A stretch of DNA of 64,000 bases from an uncultured Actinomycetes bacterium (GCA_900314645.1 OMWB01000016.1:43056-107055); one strand, 5' to 3'; counted from the first letter of the stretch, positions 51,784 to 60,715 are shown. The notes: generated by a model from the letters alone, not told the origin. Program-made: numbers and translations.

Positions 51784-51958
51784 ATGAAGCCCATGAAGCA
51801 CTCGAACCCCTCCGTAAGGCAGCCCGCGCTCGCACAAGTTCATGGAGCGCGGCAACTACCGTTATGGCAAGCTGTCAGACTTTACAGGCCTCGTCACGGA
51901 TAACCACAACGAGAGTTGGCGTAGGCGGGCGGCGGAGCTTGGTATCGAGGTGCTGTAA
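51784..51958 (+). pseudogene. Integrase start fused to a foreign 38-residue tail, copy 2
   Basis: An integrase-like start (MKPMKHSNPSVRQ) is cut after about 13-15 residues. In a different frame, 51842-51958 then encodes MERGNYRYGKLSDFTGLVTDNHNESWRRRAAELGIEVL with a natural stop; this looks like the end of some other protein that I cannot identify. It is probably a deletion junction between the integrase 5' end and a cargo gene's 3' end. Confidence 0.55.
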
Positions 51959-52012
51959 GCGATAGCCTCCATGAGAAAGCTCCGCCGGCGCCCAGGCCTT
52001 CCTCATCTTTCC

Positions 52013-53002
52013 CTAGAACAACTCGTTGCTACGGTCGTAGCGCTTGCCTCCCCAGTACACGCGACTTGCTTGCTCGCACTTGGGTCCCAGCTCCACGCCC
52101 TCAAGCGCCCACTTCACAAACTCGTCGAAGCCGGTGCGGTCCACGATGTAGCCGATGTGTTCCTTGCCGCCCGGCGCTCCCGGATCGATGTACTCATCGA
52201 TGTACGCGTAGGTGTTCTGTACGATCTTGATGATGGAGTCCTCGTCCACCCACTTGAGCCAGTCCTCCGCCAGGCGCGGGTTCTGCTTGCCGGTGCGACC
52301 CATGATCTTGAGGCGGAAGTAGTGCTCCGGGCTGCGCGTCCATGCGCGTGTGGGGCAGTAGTTGACACACACGCCACAGCCGATGCACAGGTCCTCGTCG
52401 CGTACTATCTTGCCGTTAACCACGCTGAGCGCACCAACCGAGCGACGCTTGCACCAGTTCACGCACTGCTCGCAGCCAATGCAGCGCGCAGGATCGTACT
52501 GCGGCTCGGTCATGCCAATGATGCCAAAGTCGTTGAGCGCCACATGCGCGCAGTCATTGGAGCAGCCCGTGAAGGCAATCTTCACGTGGCGGTTGTTGGG
52601 AAAGACCGCCTTGTCCATGCGCCGCGCAAGTGCCGTGGTGTCGTAGCAGCCAAACGGGCACAGCCGCGACCCCGGACAGCCGACTACGTTGCGGGTTCCC
52701 GCAGCGGGATAGCCCTTGCCGCGCTCCTCTTGGTTGACGCCCGAGTCATCGATGATGGCCTGCAGCCGCTCGTTGACCTCGGGGACCTTCTCCAGCGGGA
52801 TACCGGGTATCTCCATGCCTTGGCGATTGGTGAGAAATATCGTGCCGTTGCCAAACTCCTCGGCTATCTCAACCACGCGTGCCATGCTCTGAGCATTTAT
52901 GACGCCGCCCGGAACGCGAACGCGTGAGGCGGTCTCGCCACGTACCTTGGACTGACGATAGGCGTTCTTCATCAGTGCCTTGACGTTGACGTCAAGCGTC
53001 AT
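52013..53002 (-). CDS. asrC: Anaerobic sulfite reductase subunit C (siroheme subunit)
   Basis: The start at 53002 (MTLDVNVKALMKNAYRQSK) has GAGGAGG upstream. 329 residues: sulfite/nitrite reductase ferredoxin-like half (GIFLTNRQGMEIPGIP-like region), siroheme/4Fe-4S cysteines in NVVGCPGSRLCPFGC and AFTGCSNDCAH, and two ferredoxin clusters, CIGCEQCVNWCKRRS and CIGCGVCVNYCP. It reduces sulfite to sulfide. Last gene of asrABC; the order and overlaps are canonical. Confidence 0.94.
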   Translation of the reverse strand: MTLDVNVKALMKNAYRQSKVRGETASRVRVPGGVINAQSMARVVEIAEEFGNGTIFLTNRQGMEIPGIPLEKVPEVNERLQAIIDDSGVNQEERGKGYPAAGTRNVVGCPGSRLCPFGCYDTTALARRMDKAVFPNNRHVKIAFTGCSNDCAHVALNDFGIIGMTEPQYDPARCIGCEQCVNWCKRRSVGALSVVNGKIVRDEDLCIGCGVCVNYCPTRAWTRSPEHYFRLKIMGRTGKQNPRLAEDWLKWVDEDSIIKIVQNTYAYIDEYIDPGAPGGKEHIGYIVDRTGFDEFVKWALEGVELGPKCEQASRVYWGGKRYDRSNELF

Positions 53003-53018
53003 GGTAACCACCTCCTCG

Positions 53019-53825
53019 TTAGTCGATCATGTCCTTGGACAAGTCGTATCTGAACACCGGGCCATCAAGGCACACGTACTTATCGCCGATGCGGCAGTGG
53101 CCGCACTTGCCCAGGCCGCAGCACATGCGCCGCTCCTGGCTCACCCAGATGTGGTCCTCGGTAAGGCCGCGTTCAAGAAGGCCCATCACCGAGAAGCGCA
53201 TCATGGCCGGCGGTCCCACCACCACGGCGGTAGTGGCTGCCGGATCGCGCAGCTCCAGCGTGGGGATGTACTTGGTGACCAGGCCCACGTTACCGACGTA
53301 GCCCTCGGGTGCGCCGTCCACCGTGACCGTAAGGTCGAGCGCCTGCGCCCAGCGCTCGAGGTCCGCGCGGAAGAGCATGTCCTCGGGACTGCGGAAGCCC
53401 ACAATGACATGCTTGTCGGCGGCGTCTGCGGCGTGTGCCAGATGCTCGATCACGCCACGCACCGGGCTCACGCCCGTGCCACCGGCCACCACCACGCACT
53501 CGCCGTTCTCGTAGAGCGAGACATCAAAGCCATTGCCGTACGGCCCGCGCAGAAGCACCGTCGAGCCCACGCCAAAGCTAGCAAACAGCTCGCCGGTCAC
53601 GCGGCCCACGTTGCGGATGGTGAGGTCCACGCTCACGCCGGGCTCGATGCCGCTGACCGAGATGGGCGCCTCGCCGTACTTGGGGATGGAGACCTCAAAG
53701 AACTGACCGGGCTTGACCTTGCCAGTAAAGGCCATGCGGAAGGTGTGCTCGCGGTTGGTGTGCGAGACGATCTCCAGAATCTGCGAAGCAAAGGGGATGT
53801 AGGGGTTGGCGTTGTGGCTACTCAT
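53019..53825 (-). CDS. asrB: Anaerobic sulfite reductase subunit B (NAD(P)H-FAD)
   Basis: 268 residues: a ferredoxin-reductase-like FAD domain (FRMAFTGKVKPGQFFEVSIPKYGEAPISVSG), an NAD-binding domain with CVVVAGGTGVSPVRG, and a C-terminal 2Fe-2S-type cysteine cluster (ERRMCCGLGKCGHCRIGDKYVC). It passes electrons from NADH to AsrC. It overlaps asrA by 8 bases. Confidence 0.94.
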   Translation of the reverse strand: MSSHNANPYIPFASQILEIVSHTNREHTFRMAFTGKVKPGQFFEVSIPKYGEAPISVSGIEPGVSVDLTIRNVGRVTGELFASFGVGSTVLLRGPYGNGFDVSLYENGECVVVAGGTGVSPVRGVIEHLAHAADAADKHVIVGFRSPEDMLFRADLERWAQALDLTVTVDGAPEGYVGNVGLVTKYIPTLELRDPAATTAVVVGPPAMMRFSVMGLLERGLTEDHIWVSQERRMCCGLGKCGHCRIGDKYVCLDGPVFRYDLSKDMID

Positions 53826-54855
53826 CTGCGCTCACCTCCTGTGCTGCCAGGGCATCAACCGCGTCTGCCAGCTTGTTGACGCAGGCGGCAAACGAGATGT
53901 ACTCCGGGCAGATGTCGTCGCAGCGCCCGCAGCCCACGCACATGTCGTAGCCAAAGCGCTTGCGGAAGTCGTGCACCTTGTGCAGCACCTTGAAGCGCAT
54001 GCGCTCGCCGGCGGTACGGCGATACTGCCCACCGCCAGCCACGTTGGTGTAGCCGTCGATCATGCAGCTTGCACCCACGCGCCTGCGCTCACCCACGCGG
54101 CCGTTGTCGGTGTAGAACACGTCTTGCATGGTGTAGCAGGTGCAGGTGGGACAAGAGATGGTGCAGCGGCCGCACTTGATGCAGCGTGCGGTGTACTCGT
54201 CCCACATCGGATGCTGGTAGATGGCAACGGGAACGCTTTCGGGCACCCGCACCACCGTATCGTTGGCGCTCACGTGAGCCGGCTCAAAGGCGGCCTCACC
54301 CACAGCCTGAGCGGCAAACACCTCGGTCAGCTGCTCGTCTGCCACCACGCAGCGGTACCCATCGTCGGTCTGCTCCAGCGAGAAGAGCCATCCCTCTGGT
54401 GCCACGTTGGTGTCCATGCTGCAGCAGAAGCAGTTGTCAAAGCTTTCCGGGCAGCCAATGAGGGCAAACGCCACGCGATCGCGGACGCGACGGTAGAACC
54501 AGTCCTCCTCTGGACCGTTGGCCAGGTACATCTGGTCGAGCCGCTTGACGGCATGCAGGTCGCACGCACGCAGGAAGACGATGACCTTGCGCGACTCGGC
54601 GTCGGCCACCTTGCACTCGTTCTCCGTGAAGAAGAACAGCGTCTCGGAGAGCGGTGTGAGCAGCTCCTTGAACGCATAGTCCGACTTGTGGGCCAGCTCG
54701 ATCTGCTCCACCGAGCTCACATAGTCGTAGCGGACCACGTCAGTGTCGGTGAAGCGTCCCTCGCCCACCTTTAGAACCGGGGCATACAGCAGATAGCTCT
54801 CGCCAAGCTCGGTCAAGACTCGGTCGAGCCCCTCTCTGCTCAACTCGAAGCCCAT
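53818..54855 (-). CDS. asrA: Anaerobic sulfite reductase subunit A (4Fe-4S)
   Basis: 345 residues. Features are a central CFCCSMDTN stretch and two ferredoxin-like clusters, CIKCGRCTISCPTCTCY and CVGCGRCDDICPEYI, in the C-terminal half. The N-terminus begins MGFELSREGLDRVLTELGESYLLYAPVLK, typical of AsrA. It is an electron-transfer subunit. First gene of asrABC, with GGAGGGATGCC before the ATG. Confidence 0.93.
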   Translation of the reverse strand: MGFELSREGLDRVLTELGESYLLYAPVLKVGEGRFTDTDVVRYDYVSSVEQIELAHKSDYAFKELLTPLSETLFFFTENECKVADAESRKVIVFLRACDLHAVKRLDQMYLANGPEEDWFYRRVRDRVAFALIGCPESFDNCFCCSMDTNVAPEGWLFSLEQTDDGYRCVVADEQLTEVFAAQAVGEAAFEPAHVSANDTVVRVPESVPVAIYQHPMWDEYTARCIKCGRCTISCPTCTCYTMQDVFYTDNGRVGERRRVGASCMIDGYTNVAGGGQYRRTAGERMRFKVLHKVHDFRKRFGYDMCVGCGRCDDICPEYISFAACVNKLADAVDALAAQEVSADE

Positions 54856-54947
54856 GGCATCCCTCCTTTGCTCGTCACAGATTGCATTCCTAGCTGAGGT
54901 GGAGCCCTATGGCAAGAAGGCAGACGTCAGCCATCGGAGCTGCGTCA

Positions 54948-55709
54948 TCAATAGCTCAGCGCGTAGGGATGGACCAGGTCTTCTCCCTCGACCCTCCGTA
55001 CGCACACGCCCATGGCATCCCGAAGCAACGCCTCTTCTGCCGCAATGCTATCCACCGTTCCCTGCGCCACTATTGTCTCATGATTGACGATGCAGATGTC
55101 GTCGCATCCCGAGAATGCCTCTGGCAGGTCGTGAGAGGTCACCACTACGCCGCGCCCCTCGTCTGCAAGCTGGCGCATGATGCGCGCCGCCTCCAAACGA
55201 TGGGACACGTCCAGATGCGCCCCTGGTTCGTCGAGCAAAAGCATCGGCGTGTCTTGCGCGATGGCCATAGCAAGATAGGCGCGCTGCCGCTCGCCTCCCG
55301 AAAGGTCGCGCACCAGGGCGTGTCGTAGCTCCCAGACGTCGGTGAGCTCCATTGCCTGCTGGATGGCGCTGCGGTCCGCTCTCGAGAGCGACTGCAGGGG
55401 GCCCAGACGGGCAAAGCGCCCGTGCCCCACCAGCGTGTGCACGCTCATGGAGGGCGTCGAAAGCGTCTGGGGCAGGTACGCCACACGGCGCGCACGCTCA
55501 CGGTGAGAGAGCGAGCGCAGCTCATCGCCGTCCAGCCGGATGCTGCCCCCATAGGGCAGCACGCCCACCAACGCGCGCAGAAGCGTCGACTTTCCGCAGC
55601 CGTTGCGTCCGATTACCGCAGTTATCCTGCCTCGGGGCAGCGTGAGTTCGTCCACCCGCAACAGGACCCGTTCGCCATATCCCAGCGTCACCTCGCGCAG
55701 CTCGATCAT
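54948..55709 (-). CDS. ABC transporter ATPase, iron/siderophore/cobalamin type
   Basis: 253 residues with Walker A IGRNGCGKSTLLRAL, Q-loop YLPQTL, signature LSGGERQRAYLAMAIAQ, Walker B PMLLLDEPGAHLD and switch His VTSHDLPEA. This is the FecE/BtuD class. It overlaps the permease by 4 bases; the set with the substrate-binding protein forms a complete importer. Confidence 0.92.
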   Translation of the reverse strand: MIELREVTLGYGERVLLRVDELTLPRGRITAVIGRNGCGKSTLLRALVGVLPYGGSIRLDGDELRSLSHRERARRVAYLPQTLSTPSMSVHTLVGHGRFARLGPLQSLSRADRSAIQQAMELTDVWELRHALVRDLSGGERQRAYLAMAIAQDTPMLLLDEPGAHLDVSHRLEAARIMRQLADEGRGVVVTSHDLPEAFSGCDDICIVNHETIVAQGTVDSIAAEEALLRDAMGVCVRRVEGEDLVHPYALSY

Positions 55710-56704
55710 CGCGGTCGCCTCCTGCGCATGAGCAGCATGATGAAGAACGGCGCACCCAGGAGTGAGAGCAGGAGGCCGGCGGGCAGTTCGTAGGGGAAGA
55801 AGAGCACGCGAGCGAGCAGGTCACACGTTACCAACAGCACCGCGCCCCAAATCGCGCAGAGGGGCAGGCCCCACCTAAGTCCGCATCCCACCGCCATGCG
55901 CACGAGATTGGGCACCATGAGGCCCACAAAGCCGAGCATCCCGCACACGCTGACCGCTGCCGCCGCAAGGGTCGCCGCGCATACGATGGCCGCCACGCGA
56001 TGGCGCCGCACGTCAAGACCAAGGCCGATAGCCGTCTCATCGCCAAGCGCCAGCAGGTCAAGGCCCGGAGCAAGAAGGAGAGCTGCCCCAAGGCCCGCCA
56101 CCATGAACGGAGCAGAGAGGGTCAGCTGTGACACCGTGGCACCCGTGAGACCTCCCAGGCTGAAGGCCAGCTTGTCCACCACCGTCTTGGGCCAGATGGT
56201 CACGATGGCGTTCGAGCCAGCGCTCATGAGGCTCGACACCGCGACGCCCGCCAGCACGAGCGTCGTGCGTGCCGCCCCGGCACGACGCGCCACCAGATAC
56301 ACCATGAGCGTCGAAACGAGCGCACCGACAAGCGCCATGAGCTGCCGCGCGACCCCACTAAACGGAAAGAGCAGCGTCCCAGCCAACGCAAAGAAGCCAG
56401 CGCCCGCATTGATCCCCATCACCTGGGGCGAGGCAAGATCGTTGTCGAGGGCGGCCTGCAGCAGTGCTCCCGACACGGCCAGCGAGACTCCGCAGGCACA
56501 GGCGGCCAACACTCGCGGAAGGCGCACGCCCCACACGATGAGGTGCGCCGAGGACGAGGTTGCCGCGCCGGTGAGAGCGTGCCACGCCTCTGCCGTGGAG
56601 AGCGCACCTGTCCTGGCGAGAAGAGACGCCGCCATTGCCAGCGCAAGGCAGAGCCCACCCGCTACGAGCGCCAACACCGCGCGTCGGCTTGCGTCGGCGG
56701 CCAC
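55706..56704 (-). CDS. ABC transporter permease, FecCD/BtuC family
   Basis: The GTG at 56704 (AAGGA upstream) gives 332 residues, the usual length; the long frame upstream is antisense-like overlap with the binding-protein gene. About ten membrane helices, with family motifs GVRLPRVLAACACGVSLAVSGALLQA, SPQVMGINAGAGFFAL, and GMLGFVGLMVPNLVRMAVG. It would import Fe-siderophore, haem or a corrinoid. Adjacent to ATPase and binding-protein genes. Confidence 0.9.
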   Translation of the reverse strand: MAADASRRAVLALVAGGLCLALAMAASLLARTGALSTAEAWHALTGAATSSSAHLIVWGVRLPRVLAACACGVSLAVSGALLQAALDNDLASPQVMGINAGAGFFALAGTLLFPFSGVARQLMALVGALVSTLMVYLVARRAGAARTTLVLAGVAVSSLMSAGSNAIVTIWPKTVVDKLAFSLGGLTGATVSQLTLSAPFMVAGLGAALLLAPGLDLLALGDETAIGLGLDVRRHRVAAIVCAATLAAAAVSVCGMLGFVGLMVPNLVRMAVGCGLRWGLPLCAIWGAVLLVTCDLLARVLFFPYELPAGLLLSLLGAPFFIMLLMRRRRPR

Positions 56705-56741
56705 GTCGTCCTTATCGCCCCTGTCGCCCTGAGCTCGCAAG

Positions 56742-57716
56742 CTATGCCCACGATCCGTACAGCACCTGCGAGAGATATGCGTAGGCCTCGCCCCACTTGG
56801 CGTTGGGCTTGTACTGGAAGAGCTCCTTGGACAGCACGACCACATGGCCGTTCTTGGTGGCCGAGAGCTCGCTCCACACCGGATTCTGCGAGAAGGCTTC
56901 CTCGTAAGCCTTCTGCGCCTCGGCCTCGTCGCCTTGGTACACGACAAAGATCCAGTCGGGATCCACGTCGGCGATTGCCTCAAGCGAAAGGTCGTCAAGC
57001 GTCGAGGTGTCGTCGGCCACATTGGAAAGGCCGAGGTCATCCAGCATGTCGCACGTAAAGTTGTCGCTCTTGAGCACCTTGTTCTTTGTCGCGGAGGTCC
57101 TGAGCGCCAGATAGGTGCCACCCGCCTCATGCGTGGCGTTGGCAATGACGCTCTCTATCTGCGTGCGCACGTCTGCCACGTTCTGCTGATACAGGTCATC
57201 GCGCCCCGTCGCCGCAGTGAGCTGCTGCATGACAGTGTCGTAGTCGTCGAACGAGTCGATGTTTACCACCAGCACGGGAATGCCCGCCTCGTCCAAGCTC
57301 TGGTGCAACTCCTTGTGGACGGAGAGGTCCTCGGTCAGCATGACCAGGTCGGGCTCACAGGCTACAACCTGCTCCAGGCTCGGCTTTGACAGAGTGCCAA
57401 TGCTTACGCAGTCCCCGGCGAGGGAGGGAAGGTCGAGCGCGTCATCGGTCGTGCCCACCAGCTGGCCTCCCGCAAGCAGCCACATCTCGCCTACGGAACG
57501 CGAGAGTGCCACCACGCGCGAGGAAGAAGTGATGCTGGCGAGGGGATCTAGGCTGGTATCGGCGGGGGCGTCATTCTTGGTGGAGGCAGCCTGCTCAGTC
57601 TGTCCGGGCTTGGTGTTATCCTCGGAGGACGTCGGCTTAGTCTGCTGCGCACAGCCCGCGGCAAAGAGCAGGCACATTCCAAGCGTCAGCACCACCAGCA
57701 ACCTTTTTGCATGCAT
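56742..57716 (-). CDS. ABC transporter substrate-binding lipoprotein (FepB/BtuF type)
   Basis: The start at 57716 has GGAGG upstream. 324 residues: lipoprotein signal with LLFAAGCAQQ, a Ser/Thr-rich linker, then class III binding-protein lobes with RVVALSRSVGEMWLLAGGQLVGTTDD, CEPDLVMLTEDLS and DPDWIFVVYQGDEAEAQKAYEEAF. Ligand is not determined; neighbours point to iron or a tetrapyrrole. Confidence 0.9.
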   Translation of the reverse strand: MHAKRLLVVLTLGMCLLFAAGCAQQTKPTSSEDNTKPGQTEQAASTKNDAPADTSLDPLASITSSSRVVALSRSVGEMWLLAGGQLVGTTDDALDLPSLAGDCVSIGTLSKPSLEQVVACEPDLVMLTEDLSVHKELHQSLDEAGIPVLVVNIDSFDDYDTVMQQLTAATGRDDLYQQNVADVRTQIESVIANATHEAGGTYLALRTSATKNKVLKSDNFTCDMLDDLGLSNVADDTSTLDDLSLEAIADVDPDWIFVVYQGDEAEAQKAYEEAFSQNPVWSELSATKNGHVVVLSKELFQYKPNAKWGEAYAYLSQVLYGSWA

Positions 57717-57764
57717 GTCATCCTCCGCCCATGGGTAGCTTGCGTGGGTTTTAGCATACACCCT

Positions 57765-58556
57765 TTAGGTGGATCCCCATCCGTCGTGGGAGGCACAGGA
57801 AGCATGGTTGAGGAACAGGGCGCGGATGGGTGCATGCTCGAGGAGACCGCGCCGCTCGCAGCGAGCCTCCAGGCCCGCAGCGCACAGACGGCTGACCCAG
57901 CTCGCCTCTTGGGCGCCCGCGAGCTCGCACGACACATGGCTCCCCGCCGTGAGCAGAAGGGGGACGAGCGTCACTGTGTGGGTATTGGAAGGCAGGCGGT
58001 GCAAAAGCCCTTCTACGCCATCGGAGTGGTGGAGCGTGGTGACCAGCGCATCTGAGCGCCCCTCGTCCGCAAGTGCTGCCGCCACGAGCGCAAAGGCTTG
58101 CTCGGTACGCGCGCCAGACCCGTGTCCGACACAGACCATAGCCCCGCCCTCCATCGGCGCATGGCACACGCAGAGCTCGTGGGCTACGACAGCCGCATCC
58201 TCCGCCGACGCGATTAGCGGCGCCCCAACACAAACGCGGGCAAAGCCGTCTGTCTGCAGCTGTACCTCCTCCAACAAAGCGTCGAGGGCCTTGCCCTCCG
58301 CCACAAGGCAGGGCTGCACCAAGAGGTCTTCGCGCCCTTCGGCACGCAGTTGTCGCAACGCCTCAGCGGGACCAGGCATTCCCTCACCACGAGCTTGCAG
58401 CACGCGGCGTACCTTGGGGCTCATGTAGGCCTCCATCACCCGACGCCGGGGAAACGCGGCTGCAGCCTCGCTTGCCAACGCCCCTGTTCCTCGCGCACGG
58501 GCCTCGGCGTGGGTCGTGCCATAGCTCGCCAACAGCAGCGCCTGCTTGACCGTCAT
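57765..58556 (-). CDS. cbiK: CbiK-type sirohydrochlorin metal chelatase
   Basis: The start at 58556 gives 263 residues, starting MTVKQALLLASYGTTHAEARARG (family S-F/Y-G-T-x-x-x-x-x-R). A second key segment is VPLLLTAGSHVSCELAG, where the His matches the CbiK metal ligand, and MVCVGHGSG. CbiK enzymes insert Co2+ or Fe2+ into sirohydrochlorin. Next to asrABC, whose AsrC needs siroheme, ferrochelatase activity is a reasonable inference. It is the upstream gene of the importer cluster. Confidence 0.85.
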   Translation of the reverse strand: MTVKQALLLASYGTTHAEARARGTGALASEAAAAFPRRRVMEAYMSPKVRRVLQARGEGMPGPAEALRQLRAEGREDLLVQPCLVAEGKALDALLEEVQLQTDGFARVCVGAPLIASAEDAAVVAHELCVCHAPMEGGAMVCVGHGSGARTEQAFALVAAALADEGRSDALVTTLHHSDGVEGLLHRLPSNTHTVTLVPLLLTAGSHVSCELAGAQEASWVSRLCAAGLEARCERRGLLEHAPIRALFLNHASCASHDGWGST

Positions 58557-58624
58557 CGGCTTACCTCTGCATCTGAACACACTCCCAAAAAACGTTGTCT
58601 AGGGCAATGTGTTCGGTACCATCG

Positions 58625-58975
58625 TCACGTGCTCACGTCGGTTTCGATCGACTGCCACCAAGTGTAGAGCATCGAGCCGGTCATGATGCACGCGACCGCG
58701 AACAGCAGAAACGCCACCAGGCAGAGGATTGTAGGCCGTACGAACTCCTTGAGGTGCATCTCGCGGAGCGTCTTGTCGCGCACGTGGCCCCAGAGGATGC
58801 GGATGACATCTATCAGTGCGATGCCGCTTACCACCAGCGAGGCAAGAAACACCGGAAACGCGGGGCTCGTCACAAACTCCACCGTGGCGGCGAACGCGAC
58901 GGTTAGAAGCATTCCTACCAGCATGAACGGCCAGAGGACAAGCATCAGCAGGATGATGGAGAACCCAGCCATCAC
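58625..58975 (-). CDS. Small integral membrane protein, unknown
   Basis: 116 residues with three likely membrane helices: MAGFSIILLMLVLWPFMLVGMLLTVAF, PAFPVFLASLVVSGIALIDVI, and ILCLVAFLLFAVACIMTGSML. A basic loop (GHVRDKTLREMHLKEFVR) lies between the last two. No family recognised; stands alone between cbiK and the third integration remnant. Confidence 0.6.
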   Translation of the reverse strand: MMAGFSIILLMLVLWPFMLVGMLLTVAFAATVEFVTSPAFPVFLASLVVSGIALIDVIRILWGHVRDKTLREMHLKEFVRPTILCLVAFLLFAVACIMTGSMLYTWWQSIETDVST

Positions 58976-59133
58976 ACGGCTCCCTTCGAGACGATTCCTC
59001 CGCTAAGGCATCTTGGTGCACGTGAATGATCCACCATGGTCTCCCTTTGCTCAATAATCGAGATGACTGGATTCGAAGCAGTAATCTCATTTGGGAGAAT
59101 GGCACAGATTAGCGGGTCGTTTGTGGCATTTGC

Positions 59134-59220
59134 AAAAAGGTCGCCGGCGTACTGCCAGCGATCCCCTCGTGAGCCTGGTCGGGACGACTGGATTCGAACC
59201 AGCGGCCTCACGGTCCCGAA
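59134..59220 (-). repeat. tRNA-Pro(CGG) 3' half with terminator, att remnant copy 3
   Basis: 59176-59220 is identical over 45 bases to the other two copies. The terminator hairpin (59139-59163) has one changed base and is followed on the minus strand by five T. About 110 bases to the left (59064-59080) a degenerate fragment, GACTGGATTCGAAGCAG, resembles another T-arm, and GTTTGTGGCA nearby recalls an arm site, hinting at a fourth decayed copy. Confidence 0.85.
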
Positions 59221-59347
59221 AAGTTCCAGCGGTCACAGATAAGCTTTCCCGCTCTGGCCGTCAAGACACTTTTCGGTATTTGACCTGCGGTTTTGTCAGC
59301 AACGAACGATTCCGTCGAGTATTGTCTCTTCCATCACCGGAAGGGCG

Positions 59348-59391
59348 TTTGCGGCTAGTTTGTGGCCAATCGTGGCCGTGTTTTGTGGCCA
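59348..59391 (+). promoter_or_regulatory. Integrase arm-type repeats, copy 3
   Basis: Degenerate TTTGCGGCTA (59348-59357), then TTTGTGGCCA at 59359-59368 and 59382-59391; same pattern as copies 1 and 2. Confidence 0.6.
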
Positions 59392-59435
59392 CTCCCAAAC
59401 GCACAGTCGACGGAAGGACGCAGCCCATAAAGCCC

Positions 59436-59740
59436 ATGAAGTACTCGAACCCCTCGGTGAGGGACCGCGGAGGCGGACACTGGCAGGCCCGCTTCCGGTA
59501 CAAGGAGGGGGACAAGTGGAGGACCCTCTCCAGGTACTTCGAGGCGACGTCGAAGAGGGACGCCAACAAGAAGGCGGCGCAGCTCCACAGGCAGCTCGAG
59601 GAGGAGGCGGAGCTGGCGAAGTTTCGCGTGCTGCTCGTCATGGACGAGGACGAGGCCGTCCTGGAGCGCTTCCTCGAGAAGTACATCTCCGGGATAGAGG
59701 GCTCGGGTGGCGTGACGTCGACTTCAGGAGGACCTCATTG
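59436..59740 (+). pseudogene. Truncated tyrosine-type integrase, copy 3
   Basis: The longest of the three remnants. It encodes the arm-binding domain (NPSVRDRGGGHWQARFRYKEGDKWRTLSRYFEATSKRDANKKAAQLHRQLEEEAELAKF) and the start of the core-binding domain (AVLERFLEKYISGIEGSG). Homology stops near 59720, and the catalytic domain is gone. The frame stays open to 60029 but the later part is not integrase. Confidence 0.75.
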
Positions 59741-59982
59741 TGCCTTGCGAGTCATCAGCTCGGAATTGCCCGCGAACGATGCAGCCAAGGTTTTATCGAT
59801 GGTCTTGGATCGCGTTGTCGCGCAACCGCAACTCATTCAATCTTTGATGGCCGTTCAGCCCTTACTCGTCAGCCGCCCAGCTATATTCCACTCGATTAGC
59901 CAGCGGTGCCCATGGGGTCCCATCCACACCCTCTCAAGCGCGTCACTTTGGACCGGGGTGCCGGTCTTGCAGACTGGCCCAT
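59741..59982. other. Unassigned sequence between integrase remnant 3 and the Crp/Fnr gene
   Basis: The open frame here (ELPANDAAKVLSMVLDRVVAQPQLIQSL...) matches nothing I recognise and has no start or RBS. It is probably residual DNA of a lost element. Confidence 0.3.
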
Positions 59983-60657
59983 CTATCGACTCAAGACCTC
60001 TTGGAGGGCGCCGGCGTCAAGAATCCTGACGAAGCCGGACGAATAGCTGACGATTCCCTCCCCCTCCAGCTTCTTCAGCTCCCTGTGGAGGGAGGGCCTC
60101 GACACGTTCATCGTCATCGCCCACTTGGAGACTGACCCCGGTATCCTGACCTCGGCCTTGCTCGTCTGCCTTGCCTGCGTCAGCAGCCAGAAGGCCGCCT
60201 TCTGCGCTATGCCGCTGTAGGACAGCAGCTCCAGCCGCTGCTGAAGCATGTAGGTGGCGGAGGCGATCTCCGTCATCAGGTTCTCCAGGATGCGGACATC
60301 CCTCTGCATGAGGTCGAGCAGGTCGGTGCGCCGAAACATCATCACGGTGGAAGGCTCCACGGCAACCACGTCGCAGGGATAGGTCTTGTGCGCAGAGAAG
60401 ACGGCGGCAGGCCCGACCAGCTCCCCGGGCCCTCGCAGCGAGACGTTCACCTGGCTCCCATTGGGGAAGGTCTTCTGCGCCTGCACGTGGCCTTCCAGCA
60501 CGACGCCGACGCGCGAGGCCTCCTCCATCAGGAAGAAGACCGTCTCGCCCTTGTCGTAGCACTGGATGTGGTGGGGCGTCCTCTCCAGGTCCTCCCGCAG
60601 CTCCCGTGCGGGAATCCCCCTGAAGAGCGTACTGGCCTCAAGTACGGAATAGTCCAT
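59983..60657 (-). CDS. Crp/Fnr-family transcriptional regulator
   Basis: The start at 60657 (MDYSVLEASTLFRGIP) has GAGGAGGAG upstream. 224 residues: cyclic-nucleotide-type sensor barrel (about 5-120; KGETVFFLMEEASRVGVVLEGHVQAQK...GELVGPAAVF), a dimerisation helix, and a C-terminal winged helix (SKWAMTMNVSRPSLHRELKKLEGEGIV). No Fe-S cysteine set is seen (only two scattered Cys). It faces the Fe-S/bicupin/dehydrogenase operon and is its likely regulator. Confidence 0.88.
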   Translation of the reverse strand: MDYSVLEASTLFRGIPARELREDLERTPHHIQCYDKGETVFFLMEEASRVGVVLEGHVQAQKTFPNGSQVNVSLRGPGELVGPAAVFSAHKTYPCDVVAVEPSTVMMFRRTDLLDLMQRDVRILENLMTEIASATYMLQQRLELLSYSGIAQKAAFWLLTQARQTSKAEVRIPGSVSKWAMTMNVSRPSLHRELKKLEGEGIVSYSSGFVRILDAGALQEVLSR

Positions 60658-60715
60658 GGCACGATCTCCTCCTCGCGAATGCTGCCATCTATCATACGCC
60701 AAAAATCTTTTCTAG

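Noticed and set aside
56705..57145. N-terminal extension of the FecCD permease
   Set aside because: Arg/Thr-rich low-complexity overlap with the binding-protein gene; the GTG at 56704 gives the normal family length.
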